This document shows positions 18,634 through 27,452 of a stretch of 64,000 nucleotides of DNA, in pieces (positions within the stretch are counted from its first letter, which is position 1; every line of letters starts with the position of its first letter). The translations under genes were made by a program, and so were the position numbers. The stretch is from NCBI GenBank assembly GCA_945885345.1, contig CAMCYP010000003.1, positions 1-64,000 on the forward strand, given 5' to 3'. Under the pieces are notes generated by a model. The model was given only the letters and a program-made list of their open reading frames with translations. It did no database searches and was not told the DNA's origin. Origin of the DNA: Bordetella parapertussis (lineage in GTDB: Bacteria; Pseudomonadota; Gammaproteobacteria; Burkholderiales; SG8-41).

Positions 18634-19270
18634 AAGGAAAATATATGAGCGATTGGGACTTTCTGCACGATATGCAAAATGACGGCTATAGCCCAGAGCA
18701 AATAGCTGATGCCGCTGCTTGTGGATATAACCCTTGGGAGTGGGGGCCTGTACACGAGAAAGAATTGCCGACGTTGTGCCCACAGGATGATCCTGAGCTG
18801 GTTATGATTTTCGAGAGCCTGGTCAAGAATGCAATGTCTTACCACGAACTCACAGGGCGCTACCTGCAAATTTGGGGCGAGCTAGGCGAGTTATATGCTG
18901 AAATAAAATATGGCATTAAGCGCCACAAACCACATACCAGAGGTTCAGATGGCAAATTTGGAAATGACTTTGTAGAAATAAAAACCATCTCCCCAGAAAA
19001 AAATGGGGGGCAAGTTCAAGTCAAACGCGCCGGAAATTTCAATAAGCTATTAGTAATCAAAATCAGCGAGAAGTTTGAGTTTGAGGGTCGCATCATTGAA
19101 CGTAAGCGTCTATCAAAGAGCGAAGGAACATATGCGAGGGTGTCTTGGTCGACTCTCACCCCCACAAAGGAGGAGCCTCAAACATGAACTGTACGCCTAA
19201 CAAACGCTTCGAGTGGGACCGAGTGGGACGCTCCGCCGGAAAGCCGGCTCCGCGCCCCTCAAGCTGCACG
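18628..19270 (+). mobile_element. Second integron cassette of locus 2
   Basis: Starts at GTTAAGC core of the preceding attC; followed by attC-like 19195-19276. Confidence 0.7.
18645..19187 (+). CDS. Cassette-encoded protein with PD-(D/E)XK-like EIK motif (DUF6998-like)
   Basis: GSDGKFGNDFVEIKTISPEKNGGQVQVKRAGNFNKLLVIKISEKFEFEGR; SD AAGGAAA before ATG 18645. Confidence 0.55.
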   Translation: MSDWDFLHDMQNDGYSPEQIADAAACGYNPWEWGPVHEKELPTLCPQDDPELVMIFESLVKNAMSYHELTGRYLQIWGELGELYAEIKYGIKRHKPHTRGSDGKFGNDFVEIKTISPEKNGGQVQVKRAGNFNKLLVIKISEKFEFEGRIIERKRLSKSEGTYARVSWSTLTPTKEEPQT

Positions 19271-19276
19271 TTAAGA
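19195..19276 (+). other. attC-like site, terminal
   Basis: GCCTAACAAACGCTTCGAGTGGG...GCGCCCCTCAAGCTGCACGTTAAGA; last core base deviates from Y. Confidence 0.7.
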
Positions 19277-19280
19277 CAAA

Positions 19281-19304
19281 AAAAGGGGCCTCTCGGCCCC
19301 TTTT
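19281..19304. terminator. Bidirectional rho-independent terminator
   Basis: AAAAGGGGCC-TCTC-GGCCCCTTTT between convergent cassette array and UGSC gene. Confidence 0.85.
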
Positions 19305-19327
19305 CCTTTCCCGCAGCTTGCTGACGA

Positions 19328-19867
19328 TTAAGCCGCCTGCTGCCCCTTCAACAACAGATCCACCACCTGCGGCGTAATTTCCGCCGCACGCTGGTCCATC
19401 TGCTCCGGCGTCAGGTTGGCAATCGGATGCGGCAGCACCAGGAATTTAAAATCCGGCACGCCCCAGGTCCTTGCCATCGCCTTGCCCGTCACCGTGAACA
19501 CATGCGTCACGATCGACGCCGACGGAACTCCTTGCTGCTCAAATACTATGCTGTCGAGCACACTGCCCGAGCTGCATGACCCTCAATCGCCGACGCCTGC
19601 GACGATGATGTCGCAGTTGGCTTTGTATTCTTCGATCATTTCCGGGCTGGGTGCCGAGCCGGAGCTTTTCTTTTTGCGGATCACATGCGTTTTCGCGCCG
19701 TGTTCACGCTCGAGGATGCCGGCGACGCGCAGCAGGATCTGGTCGGAGTTGTGTTTGGTGTTGTCGACCAGGCCGATGCGCAGGCCCTTCAGCGACTTCG
19801 GTCGCGCCGCATAGGAAATCGTGCGGCCTTTCACTTCAGTGGTTGGATCGTAGATTTGCAATGACAT
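19328..19867 (-). CDS. UGSC-family selenoprotein (in-frame TGA at 19583-19585 read as Sec)
   Basis: ...CDIIVAGVGD-U(TGA)-GSCSSGSVLDSIVFEQQGVPSASIVTHVFT...; the two track ORFs 19583-19867 and 19328-19561 are in the same frame. Confidence 0.88.
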
Positions 19868-19922
19868 CGCTCACTCCTTCGGTTGTTAAAAATAACAACA
19901 AAATCAAACACTTACTATATAC

Positions 19923-20006
19923 GTCATTCCGGACGTGCATCGCACGATCCGGAATCCAGTGGTCTCGCTGGCTCTGTTGCTGGATTCCGGCGTTCGCCGG
20001 AATGAC
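19923..20006. repeat. Palindromic intergenic repeat (GTCATTCCGG...CCGGAATCCAG family)
   Basis: GTCATTCCGGACG...CCGGAATCCAG ... CTGGATTCCGGCGTTCGCCGGAATGAC. Confidence 0.85.
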
Positions 20007-20087
20007 GGGGTATCGGGGACTTTCTCTGTGGTCTCTGTGCACCCCTCAAGGGGGTATTGTGAAGAATCCTCTGCGGCAATAAGGTTT

Positions 20088-21125
20088 TCAGTACTTTTTA
20101 ATTTCCCGCGTCACGCTCTGCGAACCGTTTTTGCCACCCCAGCCGGGAATATAGGCTGACTGCACACCGGCACGACCTCCGGCAGCGATCACCAATAAAT
20201 CCTGCGGCGTTTCGACCAGCGAAAAAAAAGTCTTTTCGGTTTCGGCGGTAATCGGGCCCGGGCGGATGTTCGCGCGCTGCAGGTCGGCCATTTTCGACTG
20301 GGTGTTTTCGAACACGTACTTCTGCACGTCTTCGCGCGACCAGCCGCCCTTTTTCATGATCTCCTGATGTTCGCCGGCAAACACCATCGCGTACTGCGGT
20401 TGGCGGTTGGTGCTGGCGGAGATACGCATCTGCGCACAGGCTGTGGTCAGCACGCCTTCGGGTGTGGCGCTGAGGCCGTTCGAATACTGGTGTGGTGCGT
20501 AGGCAGCGAAGATCGTCACGGCATTCTGCTCGGGACGGAAACCGCGCGTGGTGTGGAACGCCGGCCACGGGCTGTCCTGCTCGTTCTCGGCAATGCAGAA
20601 GGTGTATTTGCCGGCGTGTCCCAGGCTGCTGCGGTCCAGGATGCCGGGCGTGGTGCCGATCACGTTTTGCATCATCAGGCGGATGGCGCGGCCGATGGTG
20701 GCATTGGCGCGCCAGCCCTGACCGAACAGGTTGTCGCCGTTGTTGATATCGAGCTGTTTGGCGATCGGGCCGTTGACCAGCATGAACACCGCCGCACCGC
20801 CGGTGCTGGTGGCCGGACCGTGATAACCGTATTTGGCATCGGCCAGCGCTTCAACCGTGGCCGCAATCACCGGCATGTATTCCGGTTTGCAGCCGGCCAT
20901 CACCGCGTTGATCGCGACTTTCTCCGCGGTCACCGAGACCTGGCGGTTTTCGATGAACGCGAGCTGGTGTTCAGGCTTGAGGTTCGCCGCTTCGAGCATC
21001 GCGGTGATGCGCTCCGCGGTCGGCGGAATTACCGGCAGGCCGTCGGTCCAGCCATTGGCATAGCAAAGGTCGATGGCACTGCCGAGGTCTTCGACGGTGT
21101 GCGTTCTTGATTTCAGTGCGAGCAT
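20088..21125 (-). CDS. UGSC-associated conserved hypothetical protein
   Basis: Long ORF, YANGWTDGLPVIPPTAERITAMLEAANL...; co-oriented just upstream of the UGSC gene. Confidence 0.7.
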   Translation of the reverse strand: MLALKSRTHTVEDLGSAIDLCYANGWTDGLPVIPPTAERITAMLEAANLKPEHQLAFIENRQVSVTAEKVAINAVMAGCKPEYMPVIAATVEALADAKYGYHGPATSTGGAAVFMLVNGPIAKQLDINNGDNLFGQGWRANATIGRAIRLMMQNVIGTTPGILDRSSLGHAGKYTFCIAENEQDSPWPAFHTTRGFRPEQNAVTIFAAYAPHQYSNGLSATPEGVLTTACAQMRISASTNRQPQYAMVFAGEHQEIMKKGGWSREDVQKYVFENTQSKMADLQRANIRPGPITAETEKTFFSLVETPQDLLVIAAGGRAGVQSAYIPGWGGKNGSQSVTREIKKY

Positions 21126-21342
21126 GCTGCTCCTCCGGGTGATTCCGGTCTTGTCCCCCAAAGGGACTTCCTTCGGGGCGTGCCGGGAATGATGTGGATC
21201 AGTCTAACCCAATCCCGAAGCGCCGCTCCCTGCTGTTCCAGATGGTGATGCCTCGCCATGGCCGTCGCGCCGTTGTGACCGTCCGGGGCCGACTGTTCAA
21301 GTCTGGTAAGGTGATGACCGCAGATCACCATCAAGCACAGCC

Positions 21343-21669
21343 ATGACCGAAATCTTTTTCCTGATCCTGTTTGTCGCACTCGGCTGGTTGTGGTGGGACA
21401 GCATGCAGGCGCGTGAAGCTGCGGTCGCCGCGGCACGCGCCGCCTGCGACGCCGAGGGCCTGCTGTTCCTTGATGACACGGTCGGCATTGCCAGCCTCAA
21501 ACCGGCGCGCAATGCCGACGGCCGGCTGCTGCTGCAACGGGCCTACGATTTCGAATTCAGCGATACCGGCGACAACCGCGTCAAAGGCAGTGTGGTGATG
21601 CTCGGGCGCCGGGTCATGCTGCTGAATCTGCTGCCCCGTACCCTGGCCACGATCACCACGCTGCACTGA
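21343..21669 (+). CDS. DUF3301-like single-span membrane protein
   Basis: MTEIFFLILFVALGWLWWDSMQAREAAVAAARAACDAEGLLFLDDTV. Confidence 0.8.
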   Translation: MTEIFFLILFVALGWLWWDSMQAREAAVAAARAACDAEGLLFLDDTVGIASLKPARNADGRLLLQRAYDFEFSDTGDNRVKGSVVMLGRRVMLLNLLPRTLATITTLH

Positions 21670-21782
21670 GCCACACTTCTCCGGGGCGCCCCGCCATAGT
21701 GCATCTGCACCGGCGCCGTGCACTATTGGTCTGGAACAACTTATGCTTGGGTTAAGGCAGCCATTTCGACAGGAGGCTGACC

Positions 21783-22205
21783 ATGCTCGACCGAACCGTC
21801 ACCAAGTTTTCACACGTCAAACCCGGAGATACCGATTTCCGGTCTGACGGACTGCGGGATTTTTTCATTTACCGTGATCTCGGCGTCGCCGATGCCACCG
21901 CCGGCAAGGTCATCGCCCAGATGGTACGGGCCAACAAGGCGCCCGAAAAGGGTACCGGCTGGCACCGTCATGAGGCGCAATTTCATATCGTCATCATGAC
22001 CAGGGGCTGGGCCAAGTTCATGTATGAGGACAAGGAAACCCTGGTCAGCGCCGGCGACTGCGTGCACCAGCGTCCGGGCATCGTGCACTACCTGTTCGAT
22101 TACTCGCCGGACATGGAATACCTGGAAATCGTCGGCCCGGCGGATTTCAAGACCATCGACATGCCGGCGCCAGCTGCGGTACCTGCACCCAAGCCCTGGA
22201 AGTAA
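21783..22205 (+). CDS. Cupin-domain protein
   Basis: GWHRHEAQFHIVIMTRGWAKFMYEDKETLVSAGDCVHQRPGIVHYLFDYSPDMEYLEI. Confidence 0.88.
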   Translation: MLDRTVTKFSHVKPGDTDFRSDGLRDFFIYRDLGVADATAGKVIAQMVRANKAPEKGTGWHRHEAQFHIVIMTRGWAKFMYEDKETLVSAGDCVHQRPGIVHYLFDYSPDMEYLEIVGPADFKTIDMPAPAAVPAPKPWK

Positions 22206-22241
22206 TCAGCCTCGAAGCCGGAATCTGAGGAGCGTGACTCC

Positions 22242-22898
22242 TCAGAACTCCATATCGAGTTCTTCGATGTCGTCGTGTTCGAGCTTGGCGGCGGCTATCC
22301 ACTCCGCCATTTCCGCCATACCCATGATCGTGTCACCGTAAGCGGCACATTCCTTGTCCAGCGTAACGTGGTAAGTGCGGAAACGCGTCACTACCGGCGC
22401 ATACATCGCGTCCGCCAGGCAGCGCTTTTTGCCGAACAGGAAGGGGCCGCCGTACTCGTCCAGACATTCGTGCCAGATCGCGGTGATGCGCTCGATGTCG
22501 CCGCGCGCCTTGGACCACACCTTGTAGTTCGGGAAATCCCCCTTCAGGTTCATCGGCAGCGCCGCACGCAGGCTGCTGAAACCGGAATGCATTTCGCCGG
22601 ATACCGCACGGCAATGCGCACGGGCCGCGCGGGTCGCCGGCAGCAAGCCGCTTTTGGGTTTGATTTCATTGAGATATTCGGCGATCGCCAAGGTGTCCCA
22701 AACCTTGATGCCGGCATGGGTCAGACAGGGCACGAGGATCGACGGCGAGATCAGCAGCAGTTCACGCCGGGCATCGGCATCGTCGGGAGAAACCACCACT
22801 TCCTTGAACTCCAGGCCGGCAAAACGCGCCAGCAGCCAGCCGCGCAGCGACCACGACGAGTAATTTTTGCTGCTGATGCTCAAGGTGGCTTGCGCCAT
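22242..22898 (-). CDS. Glutathione S-transferase family protein
   Basis: MAQATLSISSKNYSSWSLRGWLLARFAGLEFKEVVV; start ATG 22898. Confidence 0.88.
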   Translation of the reverse strand: MAQATLSISSKNYSSWSLRGWLLARFAGLEFKEVVVSPDDADARRELLLISPSILVPCLTHAGIKVWDTLAIAEYLNEIKPKSGLLPATRAARAHCRAVSGEMHSGFSSLRAALPMNLKGDFPNYKVWSKARGDIERITAIWHECLDEYGGPFLFGKKRCLADAMYAPVVTRFRTYHVTLDKECAAYGDTIMGMAEMAEWIAAAKLEHDDIEELDMEF

Positions 22899-23069
22899 GA
22901 TGCCCAACCTCCATGCAAAGGCACACCCGGATGCACCCATAGGGTGCCTTCCTGCGTACACGGGGATAATCTTTAGCACGAGTCATGCCATGCAAAAATT
23001 CCCACTGGCGCAGATATTGCGTAAGAATACCGGCAAACCGGGCGGCCGGAACCAAGGATCGAATGACCC

Positions 23070-24287
23070 ATGATCTACAGTGCCTACCAGACGCAGGAAT
23101 ACGTACTGAACCCGATGCGGGAAGCCGCGATGATGGCGGCACCGATGTTCCTCGGTTACGGCGCCATTGCCGGCGGATTCCAGCCGCTGCGCCGCATGGC
23201 TGCAGTCTGTGAAGTCTTCACACTCGCCCGACTGACCCACAAACGCCCGGCGTTCGGCATCGAATCCATCATCTCCGGCAACCGGGAACTGGCGGTCACC
23301 GAAGAAGTTGTCCACGCCACGCCGTTCGCGACCCTGCTCCGCTTTCGCAAGGACACACCGGTACCGCAGCCGCGGGTGCTGATCGTCGCGCCGATGTCCG
23401 GACATTTTGCAACGCTGCTGCGTGAAACCGCGCGCACCATGCTGCGCGACCATGACGTTTACATCACCGACTGGCACAACGCGCGCGATGTGCCGATGGA
23501 AGCCGGCCGCTTCGGCATCGACGAATACATCGACCACATCATCGATTTCCTCAACGTGATGGGGCCGGGATCGCACCTGGTCTCGATCTGCCAGCCCTGT
23601 GTCGAAGCGCTTGCGGCAGTGGCGGTGATGTCCGAGGACAAACACCCGGCAACACCGGCCAGCCTGACGCTGATGGCGGGGCCGATCGACTGCCGCATCA
23701 ATCCGACCGGGGTCAACGAACTGGCCGCCAGCAAGCCCATCGACTGGTTCGAGCACAACCTGATTGAACATGTGCCGGTGCAATATGCCGGCGGGCGGCG
23801 GCGGGTCTATCCCGGCTTCGTGCAGCTCTCCGCCTTCCTCAACATGAATCTGCAACGCCACATCAAGTCGTTCAAGGACTACTACCAGCAGATCGTTGAC
23901 GGCGACCATGAAAAAGCTGCCGCAACGCGGCGTTTCTACGAAGAATATTTTGCGGTGTCGGATCTGCACGCCGATTTCTACCTGGAAACCGTAAAACTGG
24001 TATTCCAGGAACACGCGCTGGCGCTGGGCAAGCTGGCCTACCGTGGCCGCGTCATCAACCCGAAGACCATCCGCCGCACCGCGCTGCTGACGGTCGAAGG
24101 TGAACGCGATGACATCTGCGCGCTGGGCCAGACGCTGGCGGCGCAGGATCTGTGTTCACGGCTGCCGCAATATCTGCGCACCCACTATGTGCAGGCGGGT
24201 GTCGGTCACTACGGCGTATTCAGCGGCAAGCGCTGGGAGCGGCAGGTGTATCCGACGGTGCGGGACGTCATCTACTCGTCAGAATAG
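23070..24287 (+). CDS. phaZ: Intracellular polyhydroxyalkanoate/PHB depolymerase
   Basis: MIYSAYQTQEYVLNPMREAAMMAAPMFLGYGAIAGGFQPLRRMAAVCEVF...; LVSICQPCVEALAAVA nucleophile-elbow region. Confidence 0.92.
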   Translation: MIYSAYQTQEYVLNPMREAAMMAAPMFLGYGAIAGGFQPLRRMAAVCEVFTLARLTHKRPAFGIESIISGNRELAVTEEVVHATPFATLLRFRKDTPVPQPRVLIVAPMSGHFATLLRETARTMLRDHDVYITDWHNARDVPMEAGRFGIDEYIDHIIDFLNVMGPGSHLVSICQPCVEALAAVAVMSEDKHPATPASLTLMAGPIDCRINPTGVNELAASKPIDWFEHNLIEHVPVQYAGGRRRVYPGFVQLSAFLNMNLQRHIKSFKDYYQQIVDGDHEKAAATRRFYEEYFAVSDLHADFYLETVKLVFQEHALALGKLAYRGRVINPKTIRRTALLTVEGERDDICALGQTLAAQDLCSRLPQYLRTHYVQAGVGHYGVFSGKRWERQVYPTVRDVIYSSE

Positions 24288-24338
24288 CTAGGACGAGCCG
24301 CTTGAGGCTCGCGGCACACTGAATCCCCGCCATATCCT

Positions 24339-24422
24339 GTCATTCCGGCGAAAGCCGGAATCCAGAACGGTAATCACAAATATGAAGTTGGTTACTGGAC
24401 CCCGGCTTTCGCCGGGGTGACG
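24339..24422. repeat. Palindromic intergenic repeat (CATTCCGGCGAAAGCCGGAATCCAG family)
   Basis: GTCATTCCGGCGAAAGCCGGAATCCAG ... CTGGACCCCGGCTTTCGCCGGGGTGACG. Confidence 0.85.
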
Positions 24423-24437
24423 AATATTTTTTGGTAA

Positions 24438-25220
24438 CTATTGTGCCGTCCACCCGCCGTCAATCGCCTGCAACGTGCCGGTAATCGACGCCGCATCATC
24501 GCTCGCCAGGAAACACGCCAGCGCCGCCACCTGCTCCACGGTCACAAATTTTTTGGTCGGCTGCGCCGCGAGCAGCACATCACTCACCACCTGCGCTTCG
24601 GTGATGCCGCGCGCCCTCGCGGTATCCGGAATCTGCTTTTCCACCAGCGGCGTCAGCACGTAACCCGGGCAGATCGCGTTGCAGGTGATGCCGAAGGTCG
24701 CGGTTTCCAGCGCAACGGTTTTGGTCAGGCCGGCAACGCCGTGCTTGGCCGCGACATAGGCAGACTTGAAGGGAGAGGCCACCAGCGCGTGCGCCGACGC
24801 GATGTTGATGATGCGCCCCCACTTTTTCTGCTTCATGCCCGGCACCGTGTGGCGGATGGTATGGAACAGTGCCACCAGGTTGATGGCGATGATGGCATCC
24901 CATTTTTCCGGGGGAAAATCCTCAATGGGTGAGACAAACTGGATGCCGGCATTGTTGACCAGGATATCCACCGTGCCGAAAGCGGCCGTGGCCTTGACGA
25001 TCATCGCAGCGATGGCCGCGGGTTTGCTCATGTCGGCGCCGTCATAAAGCACCGTAACGCCGTGCTCGCGCGCAATGCGGCTGCGCAGGGCTTCAATCTC
25101 GGTGCCGTTGCCGAGACCATTGAGCATGATGTTGACGCCGCGCGCGGCCAAAGCCTCGGCCACGCCCAGCCCGATGCTGCTGGTGGATCCGGTGACGACA
25201 GCGCTTTTACCTTTCAGCAT
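24438..25220 (-). CDS. 3-hydroxybutyrate dehydrogenase (SDR)
   Basis: GSTSSIGLGVAEALAARGVNIMLNGLG...; YxxxK; IDGGWTAQ C-terminus; next to phaZ. Confidence 0.9.
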   Translation of the reverse strand: MLKGKSAVVTGSTSSIGLGVAEALAARGVNIMLNGLGNGTEIEALRSRIAREHGVTVLYDGADMSKPAAIAAMIVKATAAFGTVDILVNNAGIQFVSPIEDFPPEKWDAIIAINLVALFHTIRHTVPGMKQKKWGRIINIASAHALVASPFKSAYVAAKHGVAGLTKTVALETATFGITCNAICPGYVLTPLVEKQIPDTARARGITEAQVVSDVLLAAQPTKKFVTVEQVAALACFLASDDAASITGTLQAIDGGWTAQ

Positions 25221-25302
25221 GACGATCCCTCCAATGGACGCGGACAGGTCAATAAATACGCAAAGCTACGCAAAATACGGGCCAGCCGCCAGCGACCGGA
25301 AA

Positions 25303-25349
25303 CAAAAAGGCCGGCAGGCCGCTCCGTTATGGGAGCCGCCTGCCGGCCG
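25303..25349 (-). terminator. Rho-independent terminator downstream of Sec-peroxiredoxin
   Basis: GGCCGGCAGGCGGCTCC..GGAGCGGCCTGCCGGCCTTTTTG on minus strand. Confidence 0.8.
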
Positions 25350-25365
25350 GAGCCACAGCCTTCAC

Positions 25366-25827
25366 TCAGAGCTTGCGCAATTCGGCCAGCAGTTCGTCGC
25401 TGGTCGGAATGGTGCCCTGCGGATAGACCTTGGCGTAACGCACCACGCCTTTGGCATCAATCACGTAGGCCGCGCGTTTGTCCATGCCGCGCTCATCGTT
25501 GAAAATGCCAAAGGCCTTGCCAACCGCGCCATGCGGCCAGTAGTCGGACAGCAGCGGAAACGGCACCCCGCCGAGATGGTCAGACCAGGCCTTGAGGGAC
25601 GGCAGCGGATCAGCGCTGAGTTGCAGGATTTCACAGTTCAGCTTCTTGAATTCTTCGTAGTTCGCACGGAACCCGTTGACTTGGTTCGTTCATCCGCCGG
25701 TGAAGGCAAAGGGCATGAACGCAACCACGATCGGCCGTCCCTTGAAACCGGACAACGCGACCTTCTGGTCAGAATTGTGCGCGGCCAGAGCAAAATCCGG
25801 CGCGGCGCTGCCTGCTTGAATTTCCAT
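25366..25827 (-). CDS. Peroxiredoxin, selenoprotein (in-frame TGA at 25690-25692)
   Basis: MEIQAGSAAPDFALAAHNSDQKVALSGFKGRPIVVAFMPFAFTGG-U-TNQVNGFRANYEEFKKLNCEILQLSADPLPSLKAW...; TGA at the TxxC peroxidatic position. Confidence 0.9.
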
Positions 25828-25889
25828 GGAGGTTCTCCTGATGATTGTTGAACTGCGGCAACAGGATATCACCGCGCCGCACAAACCGG

Positions 25890-27044
25890 TCAGGCGTGTC
25901 GCGCGTCCAGTTGCAGCATGACTGCCGATGCCGCCAGCAAAGCCCCGGCCAGCAGCAGGCCGCTGGAAAAACCAAAACCCGCGGCCAGCAAAGCGCTCGC
26001 CGCCAGCGGGCCGAGAATCTGCCCCAGGGCAAAGGACGCGGTCATCGCCGCAGTCAGCGGCACAACATGGACACCCGCCACTGCACGCGCCTCCTGGATG
26101 CTCAGCATGGTGATCACCATGAACGTGCCGCCGACACACAGCGCGGCAACCATGATCGCCGCCAGGCCGCTGCAGAACGCCGGCAACACCACACCCACGG
26201 CCATCACCAGATGGCAGGCCGCCCACACGCGGCGCGGTGCATGGCCGCGCAACAGCCCCGCCGCAAAAATCGTCGAGATCATCGCCGCAGCGCCGAACAC
26301 CGGCCATGCCCAGCCGAAAATTGCCGGATCGCGGATGATCCCGCGCGCCATCGCCGGCAGGAAAGTCGCCGGGATGATGTAGCCAAATCCTGCAACGCCG
26401 AAACAGAAAATCAGCAATGTCGCGTCACGGCTCCACGGTACGCGGCCGGCGGGCGCACGCAGCGCTTGGGATTGCACGGCACCGCGACCGCTGCGGTAGG
26501 TGGGCCATACCGCCGCAGTGGCCGCCAGTGCCAGCGCGCCCATGACAATCCATACCGTCGCTGAATGCACAGACCATTGCATCAACACGACACAGAATAT
26601 GCCGACCACCATCGTGCCGGCCCCGACACCGGCAAAAATCAGGCTGCTCAATACCGGCCGCTGCAGCGCCGCCAGCCGGTCAAGGCACCAGGAAAACGCA
26701 AAAATCGCAATCCACGCATTGGCAATACCCGCAACCAGCCGCAGTACCAGCCACAACAGATAGTGATCGACCACGCCCATGGCCAGCGTGGCCGCACCGA
26801 TCAGCAGCATGCTGCCGAGTACAGCCTTGTCGTCGCGCACGCGTAACCGCATCGCAAACAATGAACCGAGCAGGTAACCCAGATAGTTGGCCGAAGCCAG
26901 CCAGCCGCCGGCAACGATGCTGAGGCCGGCATCGTCCTGCATCATCGGCAGGATCGGCGTGAATGCAAAACGGCCGATGCCCATGGCCACCGCCAGCGCC
27001 AGCGCGCCGGCGAGTGCTATGCGTAAAGCAGAAACCTGTGCCAT
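25890..27044 (-). CDS. YbfB/YjiJ-type MFS transporter
   Basis: MAQVSALRIALAGALALAVAMGIGRFAFTPILPMMQDDAGLS. Confidence 0.88.
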   Translation of the reverse strand: MAQVSALRIALAGALALAVAMGIGRFAFTPILPMMQDDAGLSIVAGGWLASANYLGYLLGSLFAMRLRVRDDKAVLGSMLLIGAATLAMGVVDHYLLWLVLRLVAGIANAWIAIFAFSWCLDRLAALQRPVLSSLIFAGVGAGTMVVGIFCVVLMQWSVHSATVWIVMGALALAATAAVWPTYRSGRGAVQSQALRAPAGRVPWSRDATLLIFCFGVAGFGYIIPATFLPAMARGIIRDPAIFGWAWPVFGAAAMISTIFAAGLLRGHAPRRVWAACHLVMAVGVVLPAFCSGLAAIMVAALCVGGTFMVITMLSIQEARAVAGVHVVPLTAAMTASFALGQILGPLAASALLAAGFGFSSGLLLAGALLAASAVMLQLDARHA

Positions 27045-27217
27045 GGAGCCCGGAATATAACTGATCTGGCGAAATGTCAATTAATTCAATAAAAACAACA
27101 AGTTATGATATAACCATGGCATGATGCAATTAACTGACACGATTGTACTGGCGGCCATGCTGGTAACTTCCGCGCCAGTCACGTAAAAAGCACTCCCTGC
27201 AATCCACTGAAACCACC

Positions 27218-27439
27218 ATGGCATCAGCACCCGCAATGATCGAACCCGGCCGTTACCGCCACTACAAAGGCAATGAATACGAAGTGATCGGCATCGCCAG
27301 CCATTCGGAAACACTGGAGCCGATGGTGGTCTATCGCAAACTTTACGACGACGGCGGCATGTGGGTGCGACCGGCAGCGATGTTCGCCGAAGACGTCGTC
27401 ATCAACGGCAGAACCCAGCCGCGTTTCACGCGGCTGTAA
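27218..27439 (+). CDS. DUF1653-domain protein
   Basis: GRYRHYKGNEYEVIGIASHSETLEPMVVYRKLYDDGGMWVRPAAMF. Confidence 0.9.
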   Translation: MASAPAMIEPGRYRHYKGNEYEVIGIASHSETLEPMVVYRKLYDDGGMWVRPAAMFAEDVVINGRTQPRFTRL

Positions 27440-27452
27440 CAGGTCACACAAC

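Noticed and set aside
19328-19867. Pseudogene/frameshift interpretation of split UGSC ORFs
   Set aside because: Frame is conserved across a single TGA located exactly at the U of the UGSC motif with a SECIS-like hairpin; same logic applies to 25366-25827 and 29699-30931.
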